A stretch of 64,000 bases of DNA from Bradyrhizobium sp. CCBAU 53338 (GCF_015291665.1 NZ_CP030048.1:62001-126000), one strand, 5' to 3'; numbered from the stretch's first letter, positions 28,801 to 37,994 are shown. The notes: generated by a model from the sequence alone, not told the origin. Made by a program: numbers and translations.

Positions 28801-29026
28801 CCTCGAGCTCAAGTACAAACCGGGCGACGAGCCGCAGCCGCCGGATACGGCTGCAGCCGAAGCGCGGGCCAAGCTGGAAGCGCTGATCCGGGCCTTCGAC
28901 GATCCGAACCAGCCCTATACCTCGCTGAACCTGCCGATGTGGACCAACCGCTACGGCGCCTATGACGATCTCGCCCGGATCAAGGAATGGTCGGCGGCCG
29001 GCGGATTGGGGATCGAGGAATGGTAA
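25880..29026 (+). CDS. addB: Double-strand break repair protein AddB
   Basis: Subunit of the AddAB helicase-nuclease that resects double-strand ends for RecA. 1048 residues from ATG 25880 (MRVFSVPLSVPFLRTIV); an ATG at 25850 is not needed. The alphaproteobacterial type AddB has a degenerate helicase-like N-terminal half and a C-terminal RecB-type nuclease; the catalytic stretch is GGYAILDYKTGQPP near residue 913, after AIHDALGEF. The addA ATG overlaps the stop (ATGGTAA), so the pair is coupled. Confidence 0.93.
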   Translation: MRVFSVPLSVPFLRTIVAALLDGRLVDGFEARKEPARLADATLYLPTRRAMRVVREIFLDEMAADAVVLPRIVALGDIDEDELAFADEGEQFSGATPLDIPPRLGELERRLTLAQLVAAWAKGPVLAPLVVGGPASTLALAGDLARLIDDMVTRGVAWSALDGLVPDMLDRYWQHSLEFLRIARIAWPNHLAEINRIEPAARRDLLIAAEAKRLTAHPHGPVIAAGSTGSMPATAKFLHAVASLPHGAVVLPGLDTDLDDDAWRTIGGVRDSLGKFAEHPASNHPQYAMHALLDRFGIKRSDVEILQPPADGGRDLLASESMRPSANTEVWHDRLKQPDVAAKIAGGMTNLAVVEAPNPEMEALAIAIAMREAQHLDKSAALVTPDRALARRVIAALTRWDLAFDDSGGDVLMETSAGVFARQAAEAATRGLEPPTLLAMLKHPLCRLGRAPGAWKLAIEGLELAVLRGPRPPAGTGGLLREFNRFREELAKLWRKEVSALHAAEPRARLEAEDLDRIQALIEALQKALAPIESLASSRPFDFAELAHRHREIMIELSRDEQGIPLAFEEREGLALAGAFDDLLRGGTTSGLMVTLPDYAELFQTAFSDRAVRRRDKPGARLQIYGPLESRLMQADRVIIGGLIEGVWPPAPRIDPWLSRPMRHELGLDLPERRIGLSAHDFAQLLGGGEVILTHSAKAGGAPAVASRFLHRLEAVAGDDLWKAAVRAGQKYLQFAGALDQPAKVEPIEQPEPRPPRATRPLRMSVTAIEDWLRDPYTIYAKYILRLDALDPVDMPLSAADRGSAIHDALGEFTETFATRLPDDPARVLRAIGERYFAPLMERPEARALWWPRFQRIAQWFGEWETARRDAIEAITAETRGEISIPLDSERSFKLTARADRIERRQGGGYAILDYKTGQPPTGKQVRMGLSPQLTLEAAILREGGFPDIDAGASVSQLVYVRLSGNNPPGEERILELKYKPGDEPQPPDTAAAEARAKLEALIRAFDDPNQPYTSLNLPMWTNRYGAYDDLARIKEWSAAGGLGIEEW

Positions 29027-32000
29027 AGGCGCCCCGCCCCATCCCGGACGAAGTGCGTGCGCGGCAGGCGCGCGCATCCGATCCGACCGCGTCGGCCTTC
29101 GTGTCGGCCAACGCCGGCTCGGGCAAGACTCATGTGCTGGTGCAGCGCGTGATCCGCCTGCTGCTGTCAGGGGTGCCGCCGGAAAAGATCCTCTGCATCA
29201 CCTTCACCAAGGCCGCCGCCGCCAACATGGCCGAGCGCGTGTTCACCACGCTTGGCCAGTGGGTGACGCTCGACGATGCCGGGCTCGATGCCGCGATCCG
29301 CGCCGTCGGTATTCCGCACCCGGACCGAAAACTGCGCCGCGAGGCGCGAAAGCTGTTTGCCTGCGCACTGGAGACACCGGGCGGGTTGAAGGTGCAGACC
29401 ATCCACGCGCTGTGCACACGCCTGCTCCAGCAATTCCCGTTCGAGGCCAATGTGCCGGCGCGCTTCGCAGTCATGGACGACCGCGACCAGACCGACATGA
29501 TGGAACGCGCCAATCTGAAGGTGTTCTTGGAGGCCGCGCGCGAACCCGACAGCGTCACCGGCCGCGCGCTGCTGACCGCGATGGCGAGTGCGGCCGACGT
29601 CACCTTCAAGGAGGTGGTGCGCGAGGCTTGTCTGAGCCGTGACCATTTCATGGCCTGGACCGATGAGGCCGGCAATGCGGGCGCGGCCGCCGAGCAGATG
29701 GCAGCCGTGCTGGGCGTCGATGCGAACGACCGCATCGACGACGTCGAGAGCGAGATTCTCGATGGTCCGTTCCTGCCGCGGTCACGCTGGGACGACATCG
29801 CCTTTGCATTGGAGGACGGCAGCAAGTCCGACAACGACCAGGCCAGCCGCCTCCGCGAGGCGAAGGCCTTCTCCAGCGCGGCGCAGGTCGATGCTTATCT
29901 GTCCGTCTTCCTCACCGACGACAAGCTGCCGCGCAAGGCGGTGCTGACCAAGAAGTTCGGCGAGCACAATCCCTCCGTCGCGCGCCTGTTCGAGAACGAA
30001 GCGCTGCGCATCAGTGAACTGGTCGAGAAGCGCCGCGCGTTGACCGTACGTGACCGCACCGCGGCTCTCCTGCATATCGCGACCGCCGCTGCCGCGAACT
30101 ACCGCCGCGAAAAGCAAGAGCGCGGGCTGCTCGACTACGACGATCTCATCGACAAGACGTTGGCGATGCTCGACCGCATCTCCTCGGGCTGGGTCCATTA
30201 CAAGCTCGACCGCGGCGTCGATCACGTGCTGATCGACGAGGCCCAGGATACCAGCCCGCGGCAATGGGACATCGTCGCGCATATCATCTCCGAGTTCACG
30301 GCCGGCGAAGGCGCGCGCGAGGGGTTGAACCGCACGGTCTTCGCCGTCGGCGACGAGAAGCAATCGATCTTCTCGTTCCAGGGCGCGGCGCCCCACGAAT
30401 TCGACGCGCGCCGGCGCGAGCTGCATCGAAAGTTCACCGCAGCGGGGCTGAAGTTCGATCCTGTTGCCTTCACTTACTCGTTCCGCTCGGGCGCCGCGAT
30501 CCTGCATTCGGTCGACCACGTCTTCCGCGATCCCGCGATCTACAAGAGCATCCATTCGATCGAGATCGGCCATCCCCTGCACAATGCGCTCGCTGACGCC
30601 GGTCCCAGCGTGATCGAGCTATGGGATCTCGCCGAAGCCGACGATCGGCAGGAGATCGAGGGCTGGCGTGCGCCGTTCGATGGCGTCGCCGTCACCAGTC
30701 CGGAGGTCAAGCTCGCGCGCCGTATCCAGGCCGAGATCAAGCGGCTGGTCGAGAGCGGCACGCTGACCGGACATGAAGGCGAGCGGCGACCCCTGCGGTA
30801 CGGCGACATGCTGATCCTGGTGCGCCGGCGCGGCAACGCGTTCGACGCGGTGATCCAGGCGCTGAAGCACGCTGGCGTCCCCGTCGCCGGTGCCGACCGG
30901 CTCAAGCTGACCGAGCACATCGCCATCATCGACCTGATGAACCTCGCCGACGCGCTGCTGCTGCCGCAGGACGATCTCGCGCTGGCGGTGGCGCTGAAGA
31001 GCCCGCTGTTCGGTCTCGACGACGACGACCTGTTTCAGTTGGCGCATGATCGCAGGGGATCGCTGCGTCGCGCGCTCGGCGAGCATGCCGCCGAAAGCGA
31101 GAAATTCGCGACCGTGCTGCGGCGCCTGGAAGCCTGCGAGATTCGTGCGCGCGAGGAAACGCCCTTCGCGTTCTACGCCTGGCTGCTCGGCGGTGACGGC
31201 GGCCGCGCGCGCATCCTGCGCCGGCTCGGCTTTGAAGCCAACGATGCGCTCGACGAATTTCTGGAGCTGGCGCTGAACTGCGAGCGCAAGGCACCGGCCT
31301 CGCTGCAAGGTTTCATGGCCTGGCTGCGCTCCGCCGACACCGAGGTGAAGCGCGACATGGAGATCACGCGCGACGAGGTGCGGGTGATGACGGTGCACGG
31401 CGCCAAGGGCCTCGAGGCTTCCGTCGTGTTCATGATCGACACCACATCGTCGCCCGCGGACTCGCAGCGGGTCCGGCTGATCCAGGTGCCGCGCGGCAAT
31501 GGCGGCGAGGTGGTCGTGTGGGCCGGCCGCAAGGCGGACGATCCAAAACCCGTCGCAGACGCGCGCAAGGCGATGCTGGAGGAGACCGAGGACGAATATC
31601 GCCGCCTGCTCTATGTCGCGATGACGCGCGCAGCCGATCGTCTGATCGTCGGCGGCTGCATGCCCGGCAATATGAAGACGGTCCGCAAGCTGAGCTGGTA
31701 CGATCTCGTCGACACCGGGCTATCGGGCTCTGGCCTGGACAGGCAGACGATCGAGACCCCGCTCGGCAAGGTCATCCGGTTCTCCCGGCCGGAGGATGTC
31801 GCGGCGCTGGGCGCGCCCGCGACCACAGTGGCGCATTCGATCACCCTGCCGGACTGGCTGCGGACGCCGGCACCGCGCGAAATCATCGAGGAGGATCCGG
31901 TGCGCCCCTCCGGCCATTCGGCCGAGGACGGCCGCAGCGTGCGATCGGGCGAATCGGTGCAGTCGCGCGCGCTGGCGCTGCAGCGGGGCACGCTGGTGCA

Positions 32001-32529
32001 CCGGCTGCTGCAATCCCTTCCCGACATCGCCGCCGAGCGTCGGCGCGAGGCCGCGCTCGGCTTCATGGCGCGCAATGCCGCCGACTGGACCGAGGCCGAC
32101 CGCACCGCGCTGGCTGAAAACGTGCTCGGCTTGATCGCCGAGCCGCGCTTTGCCCCGGTCTTTGCCGCCGGCAGCCGGGCCGAAGTCGCCGTCGTCGGCA
32201 AGCTCGACCGGCCGGGCCGCCCGCCGGCGCTGGTGTCCGGTCAGATCGACCGGCTGGTGGTGACGCCGGACGAGGTCCTGATCGTCGATTTCAAGACCAA
32301 CCAGACCGCGCCCAGAAGTGCCACTGATGCGCCTGCCGCCTATGTCCGGCAGCTGGCGCTGTACCGGGCGGTGCTTTCAAGGCTTTATCCCCAAAAGCCC
32401 ATCCGCGCCGTCCTGCTCTGGACCGAGGCCCTTGAATATATGGAGATTTCAGCCCCCGCGCTGGACGCGGCGCTGGCATCCCTTCATCTCGGTGTGAGCG
32501 TCCTTGACCCGGCAAGGGGCCGTTCATAG
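29020..32529 (+). CDS. addA: Double-strand break repair helicase AddA
   Basis: UvrD-like 3'-5' helicase plus RecB-family nuclease. 1169 residues from ATG 29020; in-frame ATG/GTG codons upstream lie inside addB. Walker A is SANAGSGKTHVLVQR (about 27-41), motif Ia is ITFTKAAAANMAERV, Walker B is VLIDEAQDTSPRQWD, motif III is FAVGDEKQSIFSFQGA, motif V is MTVHGAKGLEASVVF and motif VI is YVAMTRAADRL. The nuclease core VLIVDFKTNQTAP is near the C terminus. It overlaps addB by seven bases; trxA follows. Confidence 0.95.
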   Translation: MVKAPRPIPDEVRARQARASDPTASAFVSANAGSGKTHVLVQRVIRLLLSGVPPEKILCITFTKAAAANMAERVFTTLGQWVTLDDAGLDAAIRAVGIPHPDRKLRREARKLFACALETPGGLKVQTIHALCTRLLQQFPFEANVPARFAVMDDRDQTDMMERANLKVFLEAAREPDSVTGRALLTAMASAADVTFKEVVREACLSRDHFMAWTDEAGNAGAAAEQMAAVLGVDANDRIDDVESEILDGPFLPRSRWDDIAFALEDGSKSDNDQASRLREAKAFSSAAQVDAYLSVFLTDDKLPRKAVLTKKFGEHNPSVARLFENEALRISELVEKRRALTVRDRTAALLHIATAAAANYRREKQERGLLDYDDLIDKTLAMLDRISSGWVHYKLDRGVDHVLIDEAQDTSPRQWDIVAHIISEFTAGEGAREGLNRTVFAVGDEKQSIFSFQGAAPHEFDARRRELHRKFTAAGLKFDPVAFTYSFRSGAAILHSVDHVFRDPAIYKSIHSIEIGHPLHNALADAGPSVIELWDLAEADDRQEIEGWRAPFDGVAVTSPEVKLARRIQAEIKRLVESGTLTGHEGERRPLRYGDMLILVRRRGNAFDAVIQALKHAGVPVAGADRLKLTEHIAIIDLMNLADALLLPQDDLALAVALKSPLFGLDDDDLFQLAHDRRGSLRRALGEHAAESEKFATVLRRLEACEIRAREETPFAFYAWLLGGDGGRARILRRLGFEANDALDEFLELALNCERKAPASLQGFMAWLRSADTEVKRDMEITRDEVRVMTVHGAKGLEASVVFMIDTTSSPADSQRVRLIQVPRGNGGEVVVWAGRKADDPKPVADARKAMLEETEDEYRRLLYVAMTRAADRLIVGGCMPGNMKTVRKLSWYDLVDTGLSGSGLDRQTIETPLGKVIRFSRPEDVAALGAPATTVAHSITLPDWLRTPAPREIIEEDPVRPSGHSAEDGRSVRSGESVQSRALALQRGTLVHRLLQSLPDIAAERRREAALGFMARNAADWTEADRTALAENVLGLIAEPRFAPVFAAGSRAEVAVVGKLDRPGRPPALVSGQIDRLVVTPDEVLIVDFKTNQTAPRSATDAPAAYVRQLALYRAVLSRLYPQKPIRAVLLWTEALEYMEISAPALDAALASLHLGVSVLDPARGRS

Positions 32530-32598
32530 GTTGACGCCATGATCCCCGGCGCGATTCCAGGTCGCGCCGATTCTCTTTCAACCGAACGAGGTACTCCC

Positions 32599-32919
32599 AT
32601 GGCCGTTGGCAAGGTTTCCGACACCGATTTCGAAGCCGAAGTGCTCAAGGCGAACGGCCCTGTCGTCGTCGATTTCTGGGCCGAGTGGTGCGGCCCCTGC
32701 CGCATGATCGCACCCGCCCTCGACGAGATCGCCGGCGCGATGGGCGACAAGGTCAAGATCGTGAAGCTCAACGTCGACGAGAGCCCGAAGACCGCGTCGA
32801 AGTATGGCGTGATGTCGATCCCGACCCTGATGATCTTCAAGGGCGGCGAGATGGCGTCCCGCCAGGTCGGCGCTGCGCCGAAGGCGAAGCTCCAGCAGTG
32901 GATCACCTCCGCAGTCTGA
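32599..32919 (+). CDS. trxA: Thioredoxin 1
   Basis: Cytoplasmic protein disulfide reductase. 106 residues from ATG 32599, chosen over ATG 32539 because [16 protein letters not shown] fits the family length and the upstream part does not. The active site is WCGPC in [14 protein letters not shown], and the cis-Pro is in [11 protein letters not shown]. It follows addA by about 70 bases and is closed by a strong intrinsic terminator. Confidence 0.97.
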   Translation: MAVGKVSDTDFEAEVLKANGPVVVDFWAEWCGPCRMIAPALDEIAGAMGDKVKIVKLNVDESPKTASKYGVMSIPTLMIFKGGEMASRQVGAAPKAKLQQWITSAV

Positions 32920-32949
32920 TCCACCTCGCGACACGATGATTGTTCGACG

Positions 32950-32975
32950 ACGGCCGGCGCTTCGCCGGCCGTTTT
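32950..32975 (+). terminator. Intrinsic terminator of trxA
   Basis: A ten-base GC stem ACGGCCGGCG/CGCCGGCCGT with a three-base loop, followed by TTTT. It sits 30 bases after the trxA stop and ends the divL-to-trxA plus-strand run. Confidence 0.8.
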
Positions 32976-32978
32976 GCC

Positions 32979-33410
32979 TTAACCGCTGTCCCTGGCCTCC
33001 GCGAGCCTGGCAAGGCTCGCCAGGACCTCGGGAAAATCCGACGCAACGGCTGGACCGATCTCGGCCGCTTGCGGGCCATTGGCATCGACAGCGTAAACGA
33101 TGCGCGTGCGCGCGGGGCCCAGCCGCTCGATGCGATGGGCGACCTTGATGGCGAGATCGCCGACCCGCGTTTCGTCGACGAAGCCGGCGTTCTCACGCAC
33201 GTCGATCAGTTGCGAGCGAAGTGCCTCCTCGCCGGGCGGCTTCATCGTGAACCAGGTGCCGACCGCGAACGGCCCGTCAATCTCGATCTGCTCGACACCC
33301 GCATTCCAATTTTTCCAGCCGGGCACATCGCGAAAGATGCGCCAAATCGTCTCTGCGGGTGCAGACGTCTCGATGGCATATTCGTGTCGCCAGATGTTGT
33401 CGTCGCTCAT
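32979..33410 (-). CDS. SRPBCC-fold protein (polyketide cyclase/START-like)
   Basis: 143 residues. The helix-grip start is YAIETSAPAETIWRIFRDVPGWKNWN, typical of SRPBCC proteins that bind a hydrophobic ligand. The middle strands (DGPFAVGTWFTMKPPG) and the long C-terminal helix (VASDFPEVLASLARLAEA) complete the fold. Ligand unknown. It is the last minus-strand gene before the trxA terminator. Confidence 0.78.
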   Translation of the reverse strand: MSDDNIWRHEYAIETSAPAETIWRIFRDVPGWKNWNAGVEQIEIDGPFAVGTWFTMKPPGEEALRSQLIDVRENAGFVDETRVGDLAIKVAHRIERLGPARTRIVYAVDANGPQAAEIGPAVASDFPEVLASLARLAEARDSG

Positions 33411-33445
33411 GGCAATATCTCCCGTTGGCTCCTACGAAGCGACCT

Positions 33446-34186
33446 CTACCTGATCCACCCCGTCGCCAGCGCGTTCGCGAGCTCCGGCTGGTTGTTGCGG
33501 CGGGCGAGCCCGGCCATCGTTTCATGGTCGTAGGTGATCTGGCGGAACGTCACCTGCCAGGCACCGTCGACAAGCTCGAGGATCGCGTAGCGCGCGTGCG
33601 GCGTGCCGGCTTCGACGAGGTGCGGAAACGGATGCACGTCGCGATAGCCGGGGCTGCCGACGCTGCCGGGATTGACGATCAATCGGCAATCGCGCAACCG
33701 AACGGCGCGGGCGAGATGGGTGTGGGCGCAGAGGGTCAGCGATTGCGTGATGCCTTGTGCGAACTGCTCGATGAGGTCGAGCGGCGACTGCGCCACCGTG
33801 CCGTCGGGATGCACGGTGTCGAGCCAATAGATTTCGTCATCCTTTGGCGTTGCGTGACAGAGGAATACCTGATCCCGAAACACGCGCGTCATCGGCTGCG
33901 CACGCAGCCAGTCGAGTTGCGCCGCATTAAGCTGCGCATGCGCCGGGCGGTCCCACGAACCCATCTTCTCCGGCGGACGATCGAGCAAATAGCGGTCGTG
34001 ATTGCCGAGCACATGCACGGCGTCCAGCGACATCAGGATCTCGATGGTGCGCCGTGCGTCGAGCGGGCCGCTCAGCATGTCGCCGAGATTGACGATGTCG
34101 GTGACCCCAAGCGCGCGGATATCGGCCAGCACCGCCTCCAGCGCGAGATAGTTTCCGTGGACGTCGGCGATCGCGGCAAAACGCAT
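33446..34186 (-). CDS. Metallophosphoesterase (YfcE/MJ0936-like)
   Basis: 246 residues with a dimetal phosphoesterase core: DVHGN (residues 8-12), GDMLSG, GNHDRYLL, then CHATP and CAHTHLARAV near 155-170, and NPGSVGSPGYRD. The first motif reads A-D-V-H, the usual D-x-H. Likely a small phosphodiesterase; the substrate is not recoverable. It is close to folC on the same strand and may be co-transcribed. Confidence 0.85.
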   Translation of the reverse strand: MRFAAIADVHGNYLALEAVLADIRALGVTDIVNLGDMLSGPLDARRTIEILMSLDAVHVLGNHDRYLLDRPPEKMGSWDRPAHAQLNAAQLDWLRAQPMTRVFRDQVFLCHATPKDDEIYWLDTVHPDGTVAQSPLDLIEQFAQGITQSLTLCAHTHLARAVRLRDCRLIVNPGSVGSPGYRDVHPFPHLVEAGTPHARYAILELVDGAWQVTFRQITYDHETMAGLARRNNQPELANALATGWIR

Positions 34187-34206
34187 TGGAAGTTCCTGTA
34201 GCCCCT

Positions 34207-35550
34207 CTATGCAGGAGGCGTGCCGTTGAGGCCGAGCACGTGGCCGGCGAGATAGAGCGAGCCAGTGATCAGGATGCGCGGCGGCACCTCGTAGGCGAGC
34301 TTCGCGAGGGAACGCAGCGCGGCCTCGATGCCGGGCGCGATCTCAACGCGCATGCCGAGGCTGCGGACGGCATCGGCAAGGCGATCGACCGGCATCGCGT
34401 TCTCGGTCTCGGGAATCGGCACCGCGACGATGTGACGGGTCAGGCCGGCGAAATTGGCCAGAAACGCCTGCGCGTCCTTGTTGGCCATCATGCCCGCGAT
34501 GACGACAAGCGGCCGCGACACCCGTTCCTCGAGATCGCCGAGCGCGGCAGCCGCGACGCGGCCACCTTCGGCATTGTGCCCGCCGTCGAGCCAGATCTCG
34601 CTGCCCTGCGGCCCCCATGAGAGCAGCTCGCCCGAGGTGAGACGCTGCATCCGCGCCGGCCATTCGGCGCCGATGATGCCGGCCTCGAACGCGGCCTGAT
34701 TGACCTTGAAAGTCTTGATCGCGCGCAACGTCGCAATGGCAAGGCCTGCATTGTCGAACTGATGGCGACCGAACAGGCGCGGCGCGGCGAGATCCATCAA
34801 GCCGCGCTCGTCGGAATAGACCAGGCGGCCATGCTCGACATTGACGTGCCAGCTTTCGTTCGCGGCAAACAGCGGCGCGCGCATGCGCCTGGCCTGCGCC
34901 TCGATCACAGCCATCGCCTCGCCCGTCTGCTCGGCGCAAATCACCGGCACGCCGCGCTTGATGATCGCGGCCTTCTCGCCGGCGATCGACGCCAGCGTGT
35001 CCCCGAGGAAATCCATGTGGTCCATGCTGACAGGCGTGATCACGCAGGCCGCGGGCGTATCGACCACGTTGGTCGAATCGAGCCGGCCGCCGAGGCCGAC
35101 TTCGAGCAGCACGGCATCGGCGGGATTTTGCGCAAACAACAGGAAGGCGGCCGCGGTCTTGAGCTCGAACACCGTCGCAGGCTCGCCGGCATTGACGCGC
35201 TCGACCTCTTCCAGCGCCCCGCGCAATTCGTCGTCGGAGACGAGCACGCCGCCGCCGACGCGGCCGAGGCGGAAACATTCGTTGATGCGAACCAGATAGG
35301 GCGAGGTGTAGGCGTGGACGCGCAGACCCGCCGCCTCCAGCGTCGCGCGCAGATAGGCCACCGTCGAGCCCTTGCCGTTGGTGCCGGCGACATGGATCAC
35401 CGGCGGCAGCTTGCGTTCGGGGTGACCGAGCCGCTCGAGCAGGCGATGCATCCGCTCCAGCCCGAGATCGATGCGCTTCTGATGCAGGGCCGACAGCCGC
35501 CCGATCAATGCATCGAGCGGCTTCTTTGCGCTGTCAGGGGACGCGTTCAC
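34207..35550 (-). CDS. folC: Bifunctional dihydrofolate/folylpolyglutamate synthase
   Basis: Adds glutamate to dihydropteroate and to tetrahydrofolates. 447 residues. The ATP loop is [18 protein letters not shown], and the downstream Mur-ligase-like motifs include [51 protein letters not shown] and [11 protein letters not shown]. The start overlaps the accD stop by four bases, a common accD-folC coupling. Confidence 0.95.
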   Translation of the reverse strand: MNASPDSAKKPLDALIGRLSALHQKRIDLGLERMHRLLERLGHPERKLPPVIHVAGTNGKGSTVAYLRATLEAAGLRVHAYTSPYLVRINECFRLGRVGGGVLVSDDELRGALEEVERVNAGEPATVFELKTAAAFLLFAQNPADAVLLEVGLGGRLDSTNVVDTPAACVITPVSMDHMDFLGDTLASIAGEKAAIIKRGVPVICAEQTGEAMAVIEAQARRMRAPLFAANESWHVNVEHGRLVYSDERGLMDLAAPRLFGRHQFDNAGLAIATLRAIKTFKVNQAAFEAGIIGAEWPARMQRLTSGELLSWGPQGSEIWLDGGHNAEGGRVAAAALGDLEERVSRPLVVIAGMMANKDAQAFLANFAGLTRHIVAVPIPETENAMPVDRLADAVRSLGMRVEIAPGIEAALRSLAKLAYEVPPRILITGSLYLAGHVLGLNGTPPA

Positions 35551-36488
35551 GCGTGCGGCGCAGCCGGTGCCGTCTCGGGAGCCGAGACGATCTGTGCCGG
35601 GGTCGTCACCGGCTGGACCGATTTCGAGGCACCATCAAGCGCCGGCGCCCTGGTCAGCAGACGGCACAGCCGCGCAAGCGTCGGGCGCAGCTCGTGGCGG
35701 TGCACGACCATGTCGACCATGCCGTGCTCTTTCAGATATTCGGCGCGCTGGAAGCCTTCGGGGAGCTTTTCGCGAATGGTCTGCTCGATCACGCGCGCGC
35801 CGGCAAAACCGATCAGCGCGCCGGGCTCGGCGATCTGGACGTCGCCGAGCATCGCGTAGGATGCGGTGACGCCGCCGGTGGTCGGGTTGGTCAGCACGAC
35901 GATGTAGGGCTGCTTGGCTTCGCGCAGCATCTGCACTGCGACCGTGGTGCGCGGCATCTGCATCAGCGACAAAATGCCTTCCTGCATGCGCGCACCGCCC
36001 GAGGCGGCGAACACGATGAAGGGCGACTTCTTCTCGACCGCGAGCTCGAGCCCGCGCACGATGGCCTCGCCCGCGGCCATGCCGAGCGAGCCGCCCATGA
36101 AGTCGAAATCCTGCACGGCGACGACGACGCCCGCGCCTTCGAGCTTGCCGTAGCCGACCTTGATCGCGTCGTTCAGATTGGTGCGCGCCCGCGCATCCTT
36201 GATGCGGTCGACGTATTTCTTCTCGTCGCGGAACTTGAGCGGATCGGGCGTGACATCGGGGAGAGCAACGTCGAACCAGGTCTCGTTGTCGAAGATCGAC
36301 TTCAGCCGCGCCACCGCGCCCATGCGCATGTGGTAGTTCGAGCCGGGAATGACGAACTGGTTGGCCTCGACGTCCTTGTAGAACACGAGCTGTCCGGAAT
36401 CCGGGCACTTGATCCAGAGATTCTCCGGCGTCTCACGCCGCAGCATGTTGCGGATCTTCGGCCGGACCACATTGGTAAGCCAGTTCAT
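35547..36488 (-). CDS. accD: Acetyl-CoA carboxylase carboxyltransferase beta subunit
   Basis: Transfers carboxyl from biotin to acetyl-CoA, making malonyl-CoA. 313 residues. The crotonase-like core has [15 protein letters not shown] and [12 protein letters not shown]. The N-terminal ribbon that normally binds zinc through four Cys here keeps only one ([12 protein letters not shown]); the other three positions read as non-Cys in [16 protein letters not shown]. It lies between trpA and folC on the minus strand, but a 173-base gap with a palindromic repeat separates it from trpA. Confidence 0.93.
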   Translation of the reverse strand: MNWLTNVVRPKIRNMLRRETPENLWIKCPDSGQLVFYKDVEANQFVIPGSNYHMRMGAVARLKSIFDNETWFDVALPDVTPDPLKFRDEKKYVDRIKDARARTNLNDAIKVGYGKLEGAGVVVAVQDFDFMGGSLGMAAGEAIVRGLELAVEKKSPFIVFAASGGARMQEGILSLMQMPRTTVAVQMLREAKQPYIVVLTNPTTGGVTASYAMLGDVQIAEPGALIGFAGARVIEQTIREKLPEGFQRAEYLKEHGMVDMVVHRHELRPTLARLCRLLTRAPALDGASKSVQPVTTPAQIVSAPETAPAAPHA

Positions 36489-36582
36489 GGTTTGCTCCGA
36501 TGTGCGACCCCGCTGGGGACCGCCTGAAAGGATATATGGCGGCCGGGCCTTTGCCCGGCAAGCCGCCGTGTCGCCCGCCTAA

Positions 36583-36632
36583 GAGCATGATCCGGAAAAG
36601 TGTGAAGCGGTTTTTCCGGCAAGATCATGCTC
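36583..36632. repeat. 50-base palindromic repeat between trpA and accD
   Basis: The arms GAGCATGATC (36583-36592) and GATCATGCTC (36623-36632) are perfect inverted copies, with inner arms CGGAAAA and TTTTTCCGG. This resembles a dispersed intergenic palindrome common in Alphaproteobacteria, from memory. Confidence 0.65.
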
Positions 36633-36661
36633 AAACTAAAGAGCTAAAGCGGAATTATGGC

Positions 36662-37498
36662 CTATCCGGCCGCCTGTTTCGCAGCCCTGACGCCCTGGGA
36701 CAGGGCCGCGGTCAGCTCGGCCACGGCGTTAACGGTTTTGGCGGTCGCGCGACCCTCGCCATCGAGGCTGTTCTTGAGCGCATCGACCAGCGCAGTGCCG
36801 ACCACCGAACCATCGGCCTTCTCGGCAATGGCGCGCGCCGCCTCCGGCGTGCGGATGCCAAAGCCGACGCAGATCGGCAGCTCGGTATGCCGCTTGATGC
36901 GCGCGACGGCCTCACCGACGGCATTCGCGTCCGCTGCCGCCGCACCGGTGATGCCGGCGATGGAAACGTAATAGACAAAGCCCGACGTGTTCGAGAGCAC
37001 CGCGGGCAGGCGCTTGTCGTCGGTGGTCGGGGTCGCCAAGCGAATGAAGTTCAGTCCTGCCTTCAGCGCGGGAATGCAGAGCTCGTCGTCTTCCTCCGGT
37101 GGCAAATCGACGATGATCAGGCCGTCAACGCCTGATGTCTTGGCGTCAGCCAGAAACTTGTCGACGCCGTAGATGTAGATCGGATTGTAATAGCCCATCA
37201 GCACCAGTGGCGTGACGTTGTCGTCCTTGCGGAAGCCGCGCACCAGCTCCAGCGTCTTCTTCAAGGTCATTCCCACCTTGAGCGCGCGGAGCCCGGCGGC
37301 CTGGATCGACGGACCATCCGCCATCGGATCGGTGAAGGGAATGCCGAGCTCGATGACGTCGGAGCCTGATTTCGAGAGCGCCTTGACGATCTCGAGCGAC
37401 GTCGCCGGATCGGGATCTCCGGCCATCACATAGGTGACGAAGGCCGCGCGGCCCTGCTTCTTCAGCTCGGCGAAACGGGTATCGATACGCGTGGTCAT
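36662..37498 (-). CDS. trpA: Tryptophan synthase alpha chain
   Basis: Releases indole from indole-3-glycerol phosphate and channels it to TrpB. 278 residues, a TIM barrel. The catalytic Glu and Asp lie in [20 protein letters not shown]. The phosphate-binding glycine loop is [10 protein letters not shown] near 212-221. It should follow trpB closely on the same strand, but a 453-base repeat/nuclease unit sits between them; without it the gap would be about 43 bases. Confidence 0.96.
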   Translation of the reverse strand: MTTRIDTRFAELKKQGRAAFVTYVMAGDPDPATSLEIVKALSKSGSDVIELGIPFTDPMADGPSIQAAGLRALKVGMTLKKTLELVRGFRKDDNVTPLVLMGYYNPIYIYGVDKFLADAKTSGVDGLIIVDLPPEEDDELCIPALKAGLNFIRLATPTTDDKRLPAVLSNTSGFVYYVSIAGITGAAAADANAVGEAVARIKRHTELPICVGFGIRTPEAARAIAEKADGSVVGTALVDALKNSLDGEGRATAKTVNAVAELTAALSQGVRAAKQAAG

Positions 37499-37520
37499 GA
37501 TTCGGCGGCCGCTGTGCTAT

Positions 37521-37569
37521 ACCTCTCCCCACCGGGGAGAGGTCGGCTGCGAAGCAGCCGGGTGAGGGG
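37521..37569 (+). repeat. Left 49-base inverted repeat of the DUF559 unit
   Basis: Contains two hairpins in series: CTCTCCCC-ACC-GGGGAGAG and CGGCTGC-GAA-GCAGCCG, followed by GGTGAGGGG. The same architecture with a different second hairpin recurs at 61094-61136 and 61162-61212. Confidence 0.8.
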
Positions 37570-37570
37570 G

Positions 37571-37915
37571 ATGGAAAGGTTCAAATCGAGGGCGCGAAGG
37601 CTCCGCGAGTCGCAGACGAGCGCCGAAGCAAGGCTTTGGCAGGCGCTGCGCAACAGGCAGCTCGCCCACTGGAAATTTCGCCGCCAGCATCCGGTCGATC
37701 GGTATGTCGTCGACTTCGTGACGCTGGATGGGAAGCTCATCGTTGAAGTTGATGGCGTCACGCATTCGAGCCCGAGCGAAATCGAACGAGATGAAGCGAG
37801 GACCAAAGTGCTCGAAGCCTGCGGCTTCTTCGTCCTTCGCGTCTCAAACACCGATGTGTACGAAAATATCGAAGGCGTCCTCGAGCTGATCCGGTCATCA
37901 CTAAGGTTCGACTGA
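37571..37915 (+). CDS. DUF559 endonuclease-like protein (Vsr/PD-(D/E)xK fold)
   Basis: 114 residues from ATG 37571; the frame is open further upstream but only through the repeat. The sequence RRLRESQTSAEARLWQALRN leads to KFRRQHPVDRYVVDFV and then KLIVEVDGVTH, the acid/E-x-D core of this Vsr-like family, ending with RVSNTDVYENIEGVLELI. Such proteins are predicted DNA endonucleases without known targets. The gene lies opposite to trpB and trpA and directly against both inverted repeats, which suggests it belongs to the repeat unit rather than to the trp operon. Confidence 0.88.
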   Translation: MERFKSRARRLRESQTSAEARLWQALRNRQLAHWKFRRQHPVDRYVVDFVTLDGKLIVEVDGVTHSSPSEIERDEARTKVLEACGFFVLRVSNTDVYENIEGVLELIRSSLRFD

Positions 37916-37924
37916 GCGGAGAGG

Positions 37925-37973
37925 CCCCTCACCCGGCTGCTTCGCAGCCGACCTCTCCCCGGCGGGGAGAGGT
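37925..37973 (-). repeat. Right 49-base inverted repeat of the DUF559 unit
   Basis: Mirror of 37521-37569 with a single mismatch in the loop of the first hairpin (GCC in place of ACC). Confidence 0.8.
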
Positions 37974-37994
37974 GAAGAGAGTGCGATCCTCGCC

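Larger units (their letters stand above)
37521..37973. mobile_element. 453-base unit: DUF559 nuclease gene between 49-base inverted repeats
   Basis: 37521-37569 and the complement of 37925-37973 agree at 48 of 49 positions, and the DUF559 gene fills the interior with only 1 and 9 bases to spare. The unit occupies nearly all of the trpB-trpA gap, leaving 21 and 22 bases of ordinary spacer. I found no target duplication. Calling it mobile is inference from this structure. Confidence 0.6.

Noticed and set aside
27014..29077. A 687-codon open frame antisense to addB
   Set aside because: Arg/Leu/Ala-rich shadow of the addB nuclease region; no ribosome binding site or domain.
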